This document shows positions 54,397 to 62,183 of a stretch of 64,000 nucleotides of DNA, in pieces. This DNA is from JAMHWF01 sp035911095 (lineage in GTDB: Bacteria > Pseudomonadota > Gammaproteobacteria > Burkholderiales > Burkholderiaceae_C), in contig JAMHWF010000044.1 in assembly GCA_035911095.1 (NCBI GenBank), positions 216,157 through 280,156 of the forward strand. Reading direction: 5' to 3'. Within the stretch, counting starts at the first letter, position 1, and each line of letters starts with the position of its first letter. A program made the position numbers and the translations under genes. The notes beneath the pieces were generated by a model, which made no database searches, was not told where the DNA came from, and was given only the letters and a program-made list of their open reading frames with translations.

Positions 54397-54699
54397 TCAT
54401 CGCGGCGCCGCGACGCCGGTGACGCCGCGCGCGCTCAGGTGCGCGGCCAGCGTCGCGACGCTGGCGAAGGCGCGGCGCGTGTCCTTGCTGTCGGGCATCC
54501 GCAGGCCGCAGGCCTTCTGCAGCGCCATCGACAGCTGCAGCGCGTCCATCGAGTCGAGGTCGAGCCGGGCCTCGGGGCCGAACAACGGCTCGTCGTCGCC
54601 GAGACCGCCCTCGGGCGCCGGCCGCTCGACCGCTTCGAGGATGAGCGCCTTGAGTGCGGCGAGGAAGGCGGGGTCGGCGGCAGGGCGGGCATCGGTCAT
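54397..54699 (-). CDS. Acyl carrier protein
   Basis: 100-residue acidic ACP. The phosphopantetheine serine is Ser50 in RLDLDSMDALQLSMALQ, and the LFGPE strand before it fits ACPs of secondary-metabolite type. ATG at 54699 overlaps the permease stop (ATGA). It would carry the acyl or ketoacyl intermediates for the DarA/DarB-like enzymes, the ketosynthase and the BtrH-like protein of the same operon. Too far from fab genes to be the housekeeping ACP. Confidence 0.9.
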   Translation of the reverse strand: MTDARPAADPAFLAALKALILEAVERPAPEGGLGDDEPLFGPEARLDLDSMDALQLSMALQKACGLRMPDSKDTRRAFASVATLAAHLSARGVTGVAAPR

Positions 54700-55988
54700 G
54701 TCGGCATCGTCCGGTTCAGGGGCCAGGCCGCCAGCAGCGTGCCCGCGAGCCCCAGCGCGACCAGCGCCGCGAGCCAGGGCCAGAGCGTGCCGAGCGGGGC
54801 GCCGCGCACCAGCACCCCGAGCAAGGCCTCGAGCGCCCAGTGCATCGGCGAGACGCGCGCCAGCGCCTGCATCGCCGCCGGCATCACGAAGGTCGGCACC
54901 ATGATGCCGCCGATCGCGGCCATCAGCACGTTGATCAGCGGGCCGACCGCATGCGCCTGCGCGCTGCTGCGCATGAAGCTGGCCAGGCAGAGCCCGAGCC
55001 CGACCGCTGCCACTGCGATGCAGGCGATCACGACGACCAGCGCCACGCCGTCCACCCCCTGCAGCGACAGGCCCTCGACGCCGAGCGCCGGCAGCAGCCA
55101 GAGGCCGACCGCAAGCATGCCGGCCGCCTGCAGCGCGTTGACGCCGAGATAGGGCAAGGCCTTGGACGCCAGCAGCACGCTGCGCGGCACGCCCTGGCTG
55201 CGCAGGCGCGCCAGCGTGCCGGCCTGGCGCTCTTCGACGAACAGGCTGCCGAGCGCGACGACGACGAAGAACATGCCGAACACCAGCCAGGCCGGCACGT
55301 TGTGCTGAACGGCCGAGGGGCGCGGGCCGTCGGCGAAGCGCTCGACCGCGACATAGCCTTCGACCGCGGTCTGGGCCTGGGTCGGCGTCTGGCCTTCGAG
55401 CTGGGCGATCAGCAGGCGCGCGCGCAGCTGCCCGATCGCCCGTTCGAGTTCGGCGGCGGTGACGAGCAGGCTCGCGGCGCCGGCGCCGGGCTCGAGCCAC
55501 AGGCGGGCGCGGGGCGGCCCGGCCGTGCCTGACGCTGGGTTCGATGGGTCGGCGGCCGCCTTGCCGTCCTTGTCGTTCGCGCCGACGACGTCGGTGTTCG
55601 CGGCGCCGGGCGTCTCCAGCGGAGCGGGCTCGGCGTCGACCGCGGCCAGCCGTTGCGACAGTCCCGGCTCCAGTTCGAGCACATAGCCGAGCCGGCCGTC
55701 GGCGAGCGCCCGCCGCCAGTCCGCCGGCAGCGCCAGCGCCGCCCCGTGGCGCTCGGCCCAGCGCGCCGCCAGCGTGCGCGCCGCGCTGCCGCCGTCGCGG
55801 TCGAGCAGCGCGTAGCGGGGCGGCGGCTTCGGCGCCGCGTAGAGGTTCTGCAGCGCCAGCGTCATCACGACGATGAAGACCAGCGGCAGCAGGAACAGCG
55901 CGCCCAGGCTCAGCGGGTCGCGTCCGAGCGCGAGCAGCTCCTTGCGCACGAGGCCGGCGAAGACGCCCCGGCGCTCAGAGGGAGACAT
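54696..55988 (-). CDS. ABC-2-type exporter permease
   Basis: 430 residues with the YhgE/ABC-2 (type 5) layout. One membrane helix near residue 30 (LGALFLLPLVFIVVMTLAL) is followed by a large extracytoplasmic domain (about residues 50-230, including a low-complexity insert). Then come five helices (LVFGMFFVVVALGSLFV, VVVIACIAVAAVGLGLCLAS, GPLINVLMAAIGGIMVP and two more). QAGTLARLRSQGVPR is the usual coupling motif. It overlaps the ATPase gene by 14 bp and the ACP by 4 bp. Probably exports the lipid product of the operon. Confidence 0.88.
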   Translation of the reverse strand: MSPSERRGVFAGLVRKELLALGRDPLSLGALFLLPLVFIVVMTLALQNLYAAPKPPPRYALLDRDGGSAARTLAARWAERHGAALALPADWRRALADGRLGYVLELEPGLSQRLAAVDAEPAPLETPGAANTDVVGANDKDGKAAADPSNPASGTAGPPRARLWLEPGAGAASLLVTAAELERAIGQLRARLLIAQLEGQTPTQAQTAVEGYVAVERFADGPRPSAVQHNVPAWLVFGMFFVVVALGSLFVEERQAGTLARLRSQGVPRSVLLASKALPYLGVNALQAAGMLAVGLWLLPALGVEGLSLQGVDGVALVVVIACIAVAAVGLGLCLASFMRSSAQAHAVGPLINVLMAAIGGIMVPTFVMPAAMQALARVSPMHWALEALLGVLVRGAPLGTLWPWLAALVALGLAGTLLAAWPLNRTMPT

Positions 55989-57012
55989 CGGCCGCGTCCT
56001 CGCGCGTCAGCGCCAGATAGGCCGCCTCGAGGCTCGAGCGGCCGTAGTGCGCGCTGCGCAGCACGATGCCCGCGGCCTCCAGTGCGGCGAGCGCGGACGC
56101 CGGCGAGCGTCCGGCGCCGAGCTCGAGCTGGACGCGGCCGTCGCGGCTCGACACCGGCCCGAAGGCGGCCAGTACCTCACAGGCGCGGGTGAGGGGCGAG
56201 GCCTCGGCGCCCGCCGGCGCCTGTGCCTGCCCGACAACCGCGTCCGCGGTCGCGCCATCGGCCGCCTCACTGGTCGCTTCACCGGCCGCCTGGCCGAGCG
56301 GCAACTCGCCGACCGGCTCGACGACGAGCCGCTGCAGGCCGTCCGCGAGCAGTGCATCGACCGGCCCCGCATGTCGCAGCCGCCCGTGGTCTATCACGAC
56401 CACCTGCGCCGCCAGCGACTCCAGCTCGCCGAGCAGGTGCGAGCTCGCGATCACCGCCGCGCCGTCGCGCGCCAGGCCGGCGATCAGGCCGTGCAGCAGC
56501 GCGCGCGACGGCGGGTCGACGCCGGCGGTCGGCTCGTCGAGCAGCAGCAGGCGGGGCCGCGCGAGCAGCGTGATCGCCAGGTTGAGTCGCCGCTTCCAGC
56601 CGCCGGACAGGCGCGCGGCGCGCTGGCCCAGCTGCGCGCCGAGTTGCATCGCCGCGACCAGTTCGTCGACGCGGCTGCGCGCGGCGGCGCCGCGCAGGCC
56701 GGCGGTGGCGGCGAAGCAGTCGAGGTTCTCGCGCAGGCTCAGCATCGGATAGAAGGCGTCGCCCTGCGGCGCCAGCGCCAGCGCCTGCGGCGCGCGGCGG
56801 CGCAGCGCCGCGACCGGCTCGCCGTCGACCTCGATCGCGCCGCGCTGCAGCGGCAGCAGGCCGGCAACGAGCGCCATCAGCGTGCTCTTGCCGGCGCCGT
56901 TCGGGCCGAGCAGGGCGGTCACCTCGCCGGCGCGCGCGTCGAAGCTGACGCCGTCGAGGCTCGGCCGCGCGGCGCGGGGATAGCGGTGCTGCAGCCCGCG
57001 GACGGCCAGCAT
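55975..57012 (-). CDS. ABC exporter ATP-binding protein
   Basis: 345 residues. Walker A LLGPNGAGKSTL (about residues 35-46), Q-loop region ALAPQGDAFYPMLSLRENL, signature LSGGWKRRLNLAITLL, Walker B LLLLDEPTAGVDP and H-loop IASSHLL. The signature carries GGWKRR in place of the common GGQ. About 110 C-terminal residues with an Ala/Glu-rich stretch form a regulatory tail seen in ABC-2 exporter ATPases. ATG 57012 lies 17 bp after the BtrH-like stop. Partner of the overlapping permease gene. Confidence 0.9.
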   Translation of the reverse strand: MLAVRGLQHRYPRAARPSLDGVSFDARAGEVTALLGPNGAGKSTLMALVAGLLPLQRGAIEVDGEPVAALRRRAPQALALAPQGDAFYPMLSLRENLDCFAATAGLRGAAARSRVDELVAAMQLGAQLGQRAARLSGGWKRRLNLAITLLARPRLLLLDEPTAGVDPPSRALLHGLIAGLARDGAAVIASSHLLGELESLAAQVVVIDHGRLRHAGPVDALLADGLQRLVVEPVGELPLGQAAGEATSEAADGATADAVVGQAQAPAGAEASPLTRACEVLAAFGPVSSRDGRVQLELGAGRSPASALAALEAAGIVLRSAHYGRSSLEAAYLALTREDAADVSL

Positions 57013-57029
57013 CGGCGGCTCACACCCTC

Positions 57030-58022
57030 TCAGCCGGCCGCCGCGGCGCGCAGGTCGCGGAAGAAGGCGGCCTCGCGCGCCGAAAGCGCGCCGAGCAGCG
57101 CGCCCAGCGTCGCCGGCACGAAGGCCTCGCGGCCGCGGATCATGCGCGCGGCGCGCAGCGCGAACTCGCGCCAGGCGTCGCCGATCGTGAGCAGCGCGTC
57201 GGCCTGGGCCTCCAGCGCCAAGCACTCGCCGCGGGCCGCCGCCTCCTGCAGGAAGGCGGCGTAGAGGAAGCGGAAGCCGGCGCCGCCGGTGCCGATCTCC
57301 TCCTGCATGCGCACGACGTGGCCGACCCATTCGCGGCTGCGCTCGGCGGCCGGGTCGAGACGCGCCACCGCGTGCGCCAGCGTGCGGATCCCACGCACGC
57401 CGACGAGAGGGAAGGGCGCCAGCATCTGGCGCGCATTGGCGCGCACCGCGGCGCGCCAGACCGCCGGCGGCGGCTCGGGCCGCTCGAGCGACTCCAGCGT
57501 GTAGAGCAGGCCCTTCGGCGCCAGCACGCCCTTGGCGAAGCGGGCGCGGCCCAGGTCTTCGCGCGGGCAGCGCACCGCCATCTCGGCGACCGGGTCGCTG
57601 ACCAGGTACTCGCCGCCCTCGCGGCCGTAGACGATCAGGTTGTGGGCGTTGAAGTGGAAGCGCATCTCGGGCGGAAAGTACGGCAGCCAGTAGACCGAGG
57701 TCTGGGCGCCGACGAGCCGGCCTTCGGCCAGCAGCGCGTCGAGCCGCCGCTCGCCGCTCGCCTCGTCGCGGAAGGTCTCAAAGCGGATGCGGGCGCCGAA
57801 GGGCCGCCGCAGGCCGCGGATGATCGCCTTCGGCGGCATGCGGTAGGCGATCAGCGGAAAGCCGTTGACCTTGACGAAGGGCAGGTAGGCGAAGGTCAGC
57901 GCCCGCGCGAGGCCGAAGGCCGCCGCCTCGCTGACCGGCGCGCCGTGGTGCGTCAGCAGGTTGGCCATCACGCCGCTCTCGCAGTGCGCGGCGTGGCGGT
58001 GGGTGAAGGCGGCGGCGGTCAT
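57030..58022 (-). CDS. BtrH-N-terminal-domain protein, putative acyl-ACP acyltransferase
   Basis: 330 residues with a papain-like core of the butirosin BtrH family. Cys14 in AAHCESGVMANLLTHHG, His127 in FNAHNLIVYG and Asp143 in LVSDPVAEM form a likely catalytic triad. The C-terminal half is helical and unassigned. In butirosin synthesis BtrH moves an acyl group from the ACP BtrI to the aminoglycoside. By analogy this protein may transfer the acyl product from the operon's ACP to an unknown acceptor. ATG overlaps the preceding stop (ATGA, 58019-58022). Confidence 0.8.
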   Translation of the reverse strand: MTAAAFTHRHAAHCESGVMANLLTHHGAPVSEAAAFGLARALTFAYLPFVKVNGFPLIAYRMPPKAIIRGLRRPFGARIRFETFRDEASGERRLDALLAEGRLVGAQTSVYWLPYFPPEMRFHFNAHNLIVYGREGGEYLVSDPVAEMAVRCPREDLGRARFAKGVLAPKGLLYTLESLERPEPPPAVWRAAVRANARQMLAPFPLVGVRGIRTLAHAVARLDPAAERSREWVGHVVRMQEEIGTGGAGFRFLYAAFLQEAAARGECLALEAQADALLTIGDAWREFALRAARMIRGREAFVPATLGALLGALSAREAAFFRDLRAAAAG

Positions 58023-58447
58023 CGGGGCGCGGCCGGCGCGTCGCCGGGGGCGGGCTCGGGGCAGCTCAGCAGTCGCCCGGGCGGCAGCACCAGCGCCTTC
58101 GCGTAGCGCTCGAGTGTGTGCGGGGCGAGCGCGGCGACGGGCTTCGCCAGGTGACGCCGGACCTGCCATTGCCAGAAGCCGGTGGCCTGCGCCAGCAGCG
58201 GCAGGTCCATGCGGCGGGCGTACATCCAGTAGGCGAGCGGCGAGCCGGTGCCGGCGCGCGCCGCGGCGCGCGCCGCCTCGGCCTGGGCCTGCAGCGCGTC
58301 GCCGGCCTGGGTCGTGACGATCTCCTCGACCTCCCAGCCGGTGCTCGGCACGACGACGATGCGGCCGTCGGCGTCGCGTGCGTACATCGCCTTGCGGTGG
58401 CCGCCGAGCGTCTTGTTGCCGTCCTGCGGCACCTCGTCACGTTGCAT
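58019..58447 (-). CDS. Small conserved protein with HTH-like C-terminus
   Basis: 142 residues, no signal peptide. The N-terminus has GNKTLGGHRKAMYARDADGR and PSTGWEVEEIVTTQAGDAL. The C-terminal part DLPLLAQATGFWQWQVRRHL followed by LERYAKALVLPPGRL has the spacing of a Cro/XRE-type helix-turn-helix. It may be a regulator or a structural partner of the enzymes. It overlaps darB by 11 bp and the BtrH-like gene by 4 bp, so it is an integral member of the operon. Confidence 0.65.
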   Translation of the reverse strand: MQRDEVPQDGNKTLGGHRKAMYARDADGRIVVVPSTGWEVEEIVTTQAGDALQAQAEAARAAARAGTGSPLAYWMYARRMDLPLLAQATGFWQWQVRRHLAKPVAALAPHTLERYAKALVLPPGRLLSCPEPAPGDAPAAPR

Positions 58448-59603
58448 GGCCGGTCCCGTCGCGCGCGCCGTCGACGACGCTCAGGTGCACGAAGCCGCTC
58501 GAGAAGCGGCCGCTCTCCGGCACGAACATCAAGAGCCGCTGGCCCGGCTCGAGCCTGCCGCTGCGCACCAGCGCGTCGAGCATGATGAAGGGCGACGCCG
58601 AGCCGGTGTTGCCGCAGTCGACGAGATTGGTGAACCAGCGCTCGGCCGGGATCGGCAGGCCGGCCCGCGCCAGGCCGTCTACCACCGGCTGGCGGAAGTA
58701 CATCGACGACAAGTGGGGGAGGAACCAGTCGATCCCGTCGACGGCGAGCGCGCGGCGGGCCGCCACGCGCGCCAGCGGCTCGGTCAGCGTCGCGCGCACG
58801 ATGTGCTCGTTGAGCAGGCGCACGTCCTGGCGCACCGCGAAGATCGACTCGCCCAGCCACTCGTCCGGGCTCAGGAACTGCCAGGGCTCGAGCACGCCGT
58901 CGGCAAGCCGCCGCGCGCCGGCGTACATGCAGGCCGGCAGCTCGTGCGCGGCCGACGAGAGCTCGATCCAGTCGACGCGCAGGCTGAGCCCCGGCCCCGG
59001 CTCGTCCTGCAGCAGCACGGCGCCGGCGCCGTCCGAGAGCATCCAGCGCAGGAACTCCTTGTCGAAGGCCAGTTCCGGGCGCGCCTTGAGCGCCTCGACC
59101 TCGCGCGCGTCGGCCTCGGCGCGGTGGCGGTGGCCGCGCAGGTACGGCGAGACCAGCTCCGAGGCGACGGTGACCGCGCGCCGCGTCTCGCCGCAGCGCA
59201 CCGCCATCCAGGCGTGCTTCAGCGCCGCGGTGCCGGACAGGCAGATGCCGGCGAACGAGGCCACCTCGAGGTGGGGCCAGCCGAGCTCGCCGTGCACCAT
59301 CACGCCATGCCCGGGTACGAGCTGGTCGGGCGTCGAGGTGCCGGCGGCGAGGCAGCCGACCGGCGAGACCTCGCCGAGCGCGCGCACCGCCTCGGCCGCC
59401 AGGCGGGCATTGGTGTGGGTCGGCCGGCCGGCCTCGTCGATCGCGTAGTGGCGGCGGCGGATGCCGTTGCTGCGCAGCACGACCGCACGGGCGCGCGAGG
59501 GCCGCTCGCCGGCCTGGCCGAGCACCGCCTCGATCCGCTCGTTGCCGACCGGCGGGCCGGGCAGCACGGCCGCGGTGCGCGTCAGGTAGACCTCAGACGT
59601 CAT
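58437..59603 (-). CDS. darB: Beta-ketoacyl-ACP synthase III, DarB-like
   Basis: 388-residue KAS III-type condensing enzyme. The triad is Cys121 in SFAGICLSGTAALKHA, His297 in WFLPHLSSMYF and Asn332 in LVDCGNTGSASPFIML. The SDGAGAVLL and PESGRFSSGFVHL segments are also typical. Its pairing with a DarA-family enzyme is characteristic of dialkylresorcinol and cyclohexanedione pathways. There it supplies or elongates one acyl chain, or condenses with the second chain; gene naming differs between species. It overlaps darA and the small HTH-like gene by 11 bp each. Confidence 0.85.
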   Translation of the reverse strand: MTSEVYLTRTAAVLPGPPVGNERIEAVLGQAGERPSRARAVVLRSNGIRRRHYAIDEAGRPTHTNARLAAEAVRALGEVSPVGCLAAGTSTPDQLVPGHGVMVHGELGWPHLEVASFAGICLSGTAALKHAWMAVRCGETRRAVTVASELVSPYLRGHRHRAEADAREVEALKARPELAFDKEFLRWMLSDGAGAVLLQDEPGPGLSLRVDWIELSSAAHELPACMYAGARRLADGVLEPWQFLSPDEWLGESIFAVRQDVRLLNEHIVRATLTEPLARVAARRALAVDGIDWFLPHLSSMYFRQPVVDGLARAGLPIPAERWFTNLVDCGNTGSASPFIMLDALVRSGRLEPGQRLLMFVPESGRFSSGFVHLSVVDGARDGTGHAT

Positions 59604-60576
59604 AGCGGGTCATGCGCTGGGTGCCGGAGCCCGAAGGCGCCTCGAAGCGCAGCTTCAGCCGCGCCTCATGCGCGGCACGCCAGGGGCGCAGCAGCGCCTG
59701 CAGCGCAAGGCTCAGCGGCAGCACGGTCAGGATCAGCGCCAGCAGCACCAGCACGTAGAGCACGAGCAGCGGCACGCGCTGCGGCGCGCCCTGCCGGCCG
59801 ACGCTGCGGATCAGCCGCCCCCAGAGATGGAAGCTGCGGGTGCCGGCCCGCTCGGACAGCCACAGCCGCGGCTGGGCGACCACCGCGCCGAGGCCGTCGA
59901 GCAGCGGTCCGTCCTGCCGCTCGCGCCCTTCGCGCAGCGCATCGGCCAGCGCCAGCCCGAAGCGGCGGCAGTGGCGGATGTCCTCGGCGTCGACGCCGGC
60001 CGGCGGCAGGCCGAACCAGCCGTCGCGGCGGCCAGTGAACATCCACATCGGCGTCGTCACCAGGCTCGCGCCCACCGAGGCGCGGTCGGTCAGCACCACG
60101 TTGTCGAGCAGGCGGGCGCCGGCCGCGGCGAGCAGCGCCTTGGTCTTCTCCTGCGCCATCAGCCACATGTTGCGGCAGCCGATCAGCGTCACGACCGGCT
60201 TGCCGGCGAGCAGCGCGCGCACCGCCGGCTCGCGCAGCAGCGAGCTCACCGGGCGCGACGGGGACAGGAACCAGACCTGGTACGGCAACAGCACGAGATC
60301 GACCGTGGCCGGGTCGGGCAGGGTCATCGGCGCGAGCGGCTGCGGCTCCATCAGCGCGGACTCGGGAAAGGCGTCGAAGAAGGCGCGCAGCGACCAGGGG
60401 AAGGGCGCCGGCTGCAGCGGGCGCAGCGGCACCAGCGTGACCCGGATGTCGTCGCAGGCGCGCAGGGGTGCCAGCACGGCGTCGACGATCGACGCGAGCT
60501 GTCCGGTCTGTGAGTAGGCGAACGCAAGCACATGCTTGCGCGGGCCCGGATGCGCTGCGGCCAAGGCGGGTTCCAT
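59593..60576 (-). CDS. darA: Dialkylresorcinol condensing enzyme, DarA-like
   Basis: 327 residues. Family landmarks are the flavodoxin-like start LAFAYSQTGQLASIVDAVL, LRPLQPAPFPWSLRAFFDAF, LLPYQVWFLSPSRPVSSLL, VVTLIGCRNMWLMAQEK and TTPMWMFTGRRDGWFGLPPAG. This matches proteins annotated as the DarA condensing enzyme for dialkylresorcinols. It ends with a hydrophobic helix (LLVLYVLVLLALILTVLPLS), so it is probably membrane-anchored. ATG 60576 was chosen; an earlier in-frame start at 60609 adds only Arg-rich residues. First gene of the operon; an AT-rich TTATCAT on the minus strand at 60621-60627 could be its -10 box. Confidence 0.78.
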   Translation of the reverse strand: MEPALAAAHPGPRKHVLAFAYSQTGQLASIVDAVLAPLRACDDIRVTLVPLRPLQPAPFPWSLRAFFDAFPESALMEPQPLAPMTLPDPATVDLVLLPYQVWFLSPSRPVSSLLREPAVRALLAGKPVVTLIGCRNMWLMAQEKTKALLAAAGARLLDNVVLTDRASVGASLVTTPMWMFTGRRDGWFGLPPAGVDAEDIRHCRRFGLALADALREGRERQDGPLLDGLGAVVAQPRLWLSERAGTRSFHLWGRLIRSVGRQGAPQRVPLLVLYVLVLLALILTVLPLSLALQALLRPWRAAHEARLKLRFEAPSGSGTQRMTRYDV

Positions 60577-60641
60577 TGTGTCCAGGCGTGCCGCGCGCCT
60601 GCCGCGCAACGGCGGCGGCGATGATAACGAGCAGCCGGCAC

Positions 60642-60660
60642 CGCCCGGACAGCCCGGGCG
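60642..60660 (-). terminator. GC hairpin between the GST gene and darA
   Basis: CGCCCGG(60642-60648)-ACAGC-CCGGGCG(60654-60660), a perfect 7-bp stem just after the GST stop codon. There is no T-run. It may separate the GST transcript from the dar operon. Confidence 0.4.
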
Positions 60661-60667
60661 CCGCCGT

Positions 60668-61360
60668 TCAGTGCCTGCGGTACTGCGTCGCGCCGAACAG
60701 CACTTCGCGTGCCTTGTCGTCCATCAGCGGCCGACGCGCATCGGCCAGCACCTCGACGCCGCGCTTGACCGCCGGCCGCGCGGCGATCTCGTCGAACCAG
60801 CCCTTCAGGTGCGGATGGTCGTTCCAGTCGATGCCCTGGTTCTTCCACGAGCGCAGCCAGGGGAAGATCGCGATGTCGGCGATCGTGTACTCGGGCCCGG
60901 CGATATAGCGGTTCTTGGCGAGCTGCCGGTCCATCACGCCGTACAGGCGCTTCGCCTCGTTGCTGTAGCGCTCGATCGCATAGGCGATCTTCTCGGGCGC
61001 ATAGACGCGGAAGTGGTGCGCCTGGCCGAGCATCGGGCCCACGCCGCCCATCTGGAACATCAACCACTCGAGCGTGGCGTACTTGCCGCGCACGTCGGAC
61101 GGCAGGAAGCGGCCCGCCTTGCCGGCAAGGTAGACGAGGATCGCGCCCGACTCGAAGAGCGAGATCGGCTTGCCGTCCGGGCCGTCGGGGTCGACGATCG
61201 CCGGGATCTTGTTGTTCGGGCTGATCGCGAGGAAGTCCGGCTCGAACTGCGCGCCGCTGCCGATGTCGATCGGGTGCACTCGGTATGGCAGGCCGCACTC
61301 CTCGAGCATCACGTGGACCTTGTGTCCGTTCGGCGTGGCCCACGAATACACTTCGATCAT
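60668..61360 (-). CDS. Glutathione S-transferase, nu-class (YfcG/Ure2p-like)
   Basis: 230 residues with an N-terminal thioredoxin-like domain and C-terminal helical domain. The N-terminal SWATPNGHKVHVMLEECGLPY, with the TPNG loop, marks the YfcG/nu group, whose members have disulfide reductase activity with glutathione. SPNNKIPAIVD and FESGAILVYLA are the glutathione-site motifs, and IADIAIFPWLRSW is the late helix. ATG 61360 starts directly at MIEVYSW. Upstream of darA on the same strand, but a hairpin lies between, so a shared function is uncertain. Confidence 0.92.
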   Translation of the reverse strand: MIEVYSWATPNGHKVHVMLEECGLPYRVHPIDIGSGAQFEPDFLAISPNNKIPAIVDPDGPDGKPISLFESGAILVYLAGKAGRFLPSDVRGKYATLEWLMFQMGGVGPMLGQAHHFRVYAPEKIAYAIERYSNEAKRLYGVMDRQLAKNRYIAGPEYTIADIAIFPWLRSWKNQGIDWNDHPHLKGWFDEIAARPAVKRGVEVLADARRPLMDDKAREVLFGATQYRRH

Positions 61361-61409
61361 TGTTTCGTCCCTTCGGCGTGCCCCTGCGGCGAGACCGGAC
61401 TCTAGCGCC

Positions 61410-62159
61410 ATGTTCGAGGCCTTCAAGCAGATGTTCCGCCGCGCGCCGGAGTCGCCAGGCTGGCCGAAGGTGGAGGCCTGGGCAGAGACACGCGGCTTCG
61501 TCTACCGGCGGGCGCGGGACGGCTCGGGCTTCGTCGTCGACGGCAGCTTCGAGACCAGGCGCTGGCGCCTCGAATGGGGCCCGTCGCAGCGCAGCTACCT
61601 CGAGGGCCAGGAACTGCGGGTGCGGATGGACTTCGAGCTGCCCGGCCAGATGCAGCTGCTGCTGCTGTCGCGCGAGCTGATGCATGCGATGGAGAGCGAC
61701 ACCTTCGAGCGCTACACCGACCACATGCAGACGCACATCGACGTCTCGACGCCCGAGGAGGTGCGCTGGCTGGTGCTGCACCCGAAGCTCGGCCTGAAGC
61801 CGCTGCCGACGCTGCGCGGGCGCATCGCGGCGGTGGGGCAGCCGGTGCCTTCGCTTGCACGCTGGCTCGAAGGGCCGCTGGCGCGCGCGCTCGAGCGCGC
61901 CACCGACCCCTTCGAGAGCGTGCTGTCCAACAGCCGGCCCTTCGTGCTGATGACCTCGCGCAACCGGGTGATGCTGCGCATCGCGCTGCCCGAGGCGAGT
62001 GTCAGCTCGATCGAGCAGGCGCTCGAGCTGTTCGTCGTCGCGGTGTCGCAGACGCCGCAGGCGATCGAGGGGCTGGAGGTCTCGCCGAGCGGCTGGGCCC
62101 AGTCGGGCCGCAGCTGGCAGAGCCAGTGGCACGACGACGGCGGGCCGACGACGCGCTGA
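61410..62159 (+). CDS. Conserved hypothetical protein
   Basis: 249 residues, no signal peptide or membrane helix. Starts MFEAFKQMFRR, then a beta-rich section (GFVVDGSFETRRWRLEWG, ELRVRMDFELPGQMQLLLLS). The remainder is helix-strand, including SRPFVLMTSRNRVMLRIALP. Codon use and length look like a genuine gene. I do not recognise the family. Divergent from the GST gene (49 bp between starts), so the two may share a regulatory region. Confidence 0.7.
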   Translation: MFEAFKQMFRRAPESPGWPKVEAWAETRGFVYRRARDGSGFVVDGSFETRRWRLEWGPSQRSYLEGQELRVRMDFELPGQMQLLLLSRELMHAMESDTFERYTDHMQTHIDVSTPEEVRWLVLHPKLGLKPLPTLRGRIAAVGQPVPSLARWLEGPLARALERATDPFESVLSNSRPFVLMTSRNRVMLRIALPEASVSSIEQALELFVVAVSQTPQAIEGLEVSPSGWAQSGRSWQSQWHDDGGPTTR

Positions 62160-62183
62160 GCCGGCGCCGGCCGCCGCGCCGCC

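Noticed and set aside
52569..54422. Plus-strand open frame of 617 codons opposite the ketosynthase
   Set aside because: Shadow. The ketosynthase motifs and operon continuity are on the minus strand.
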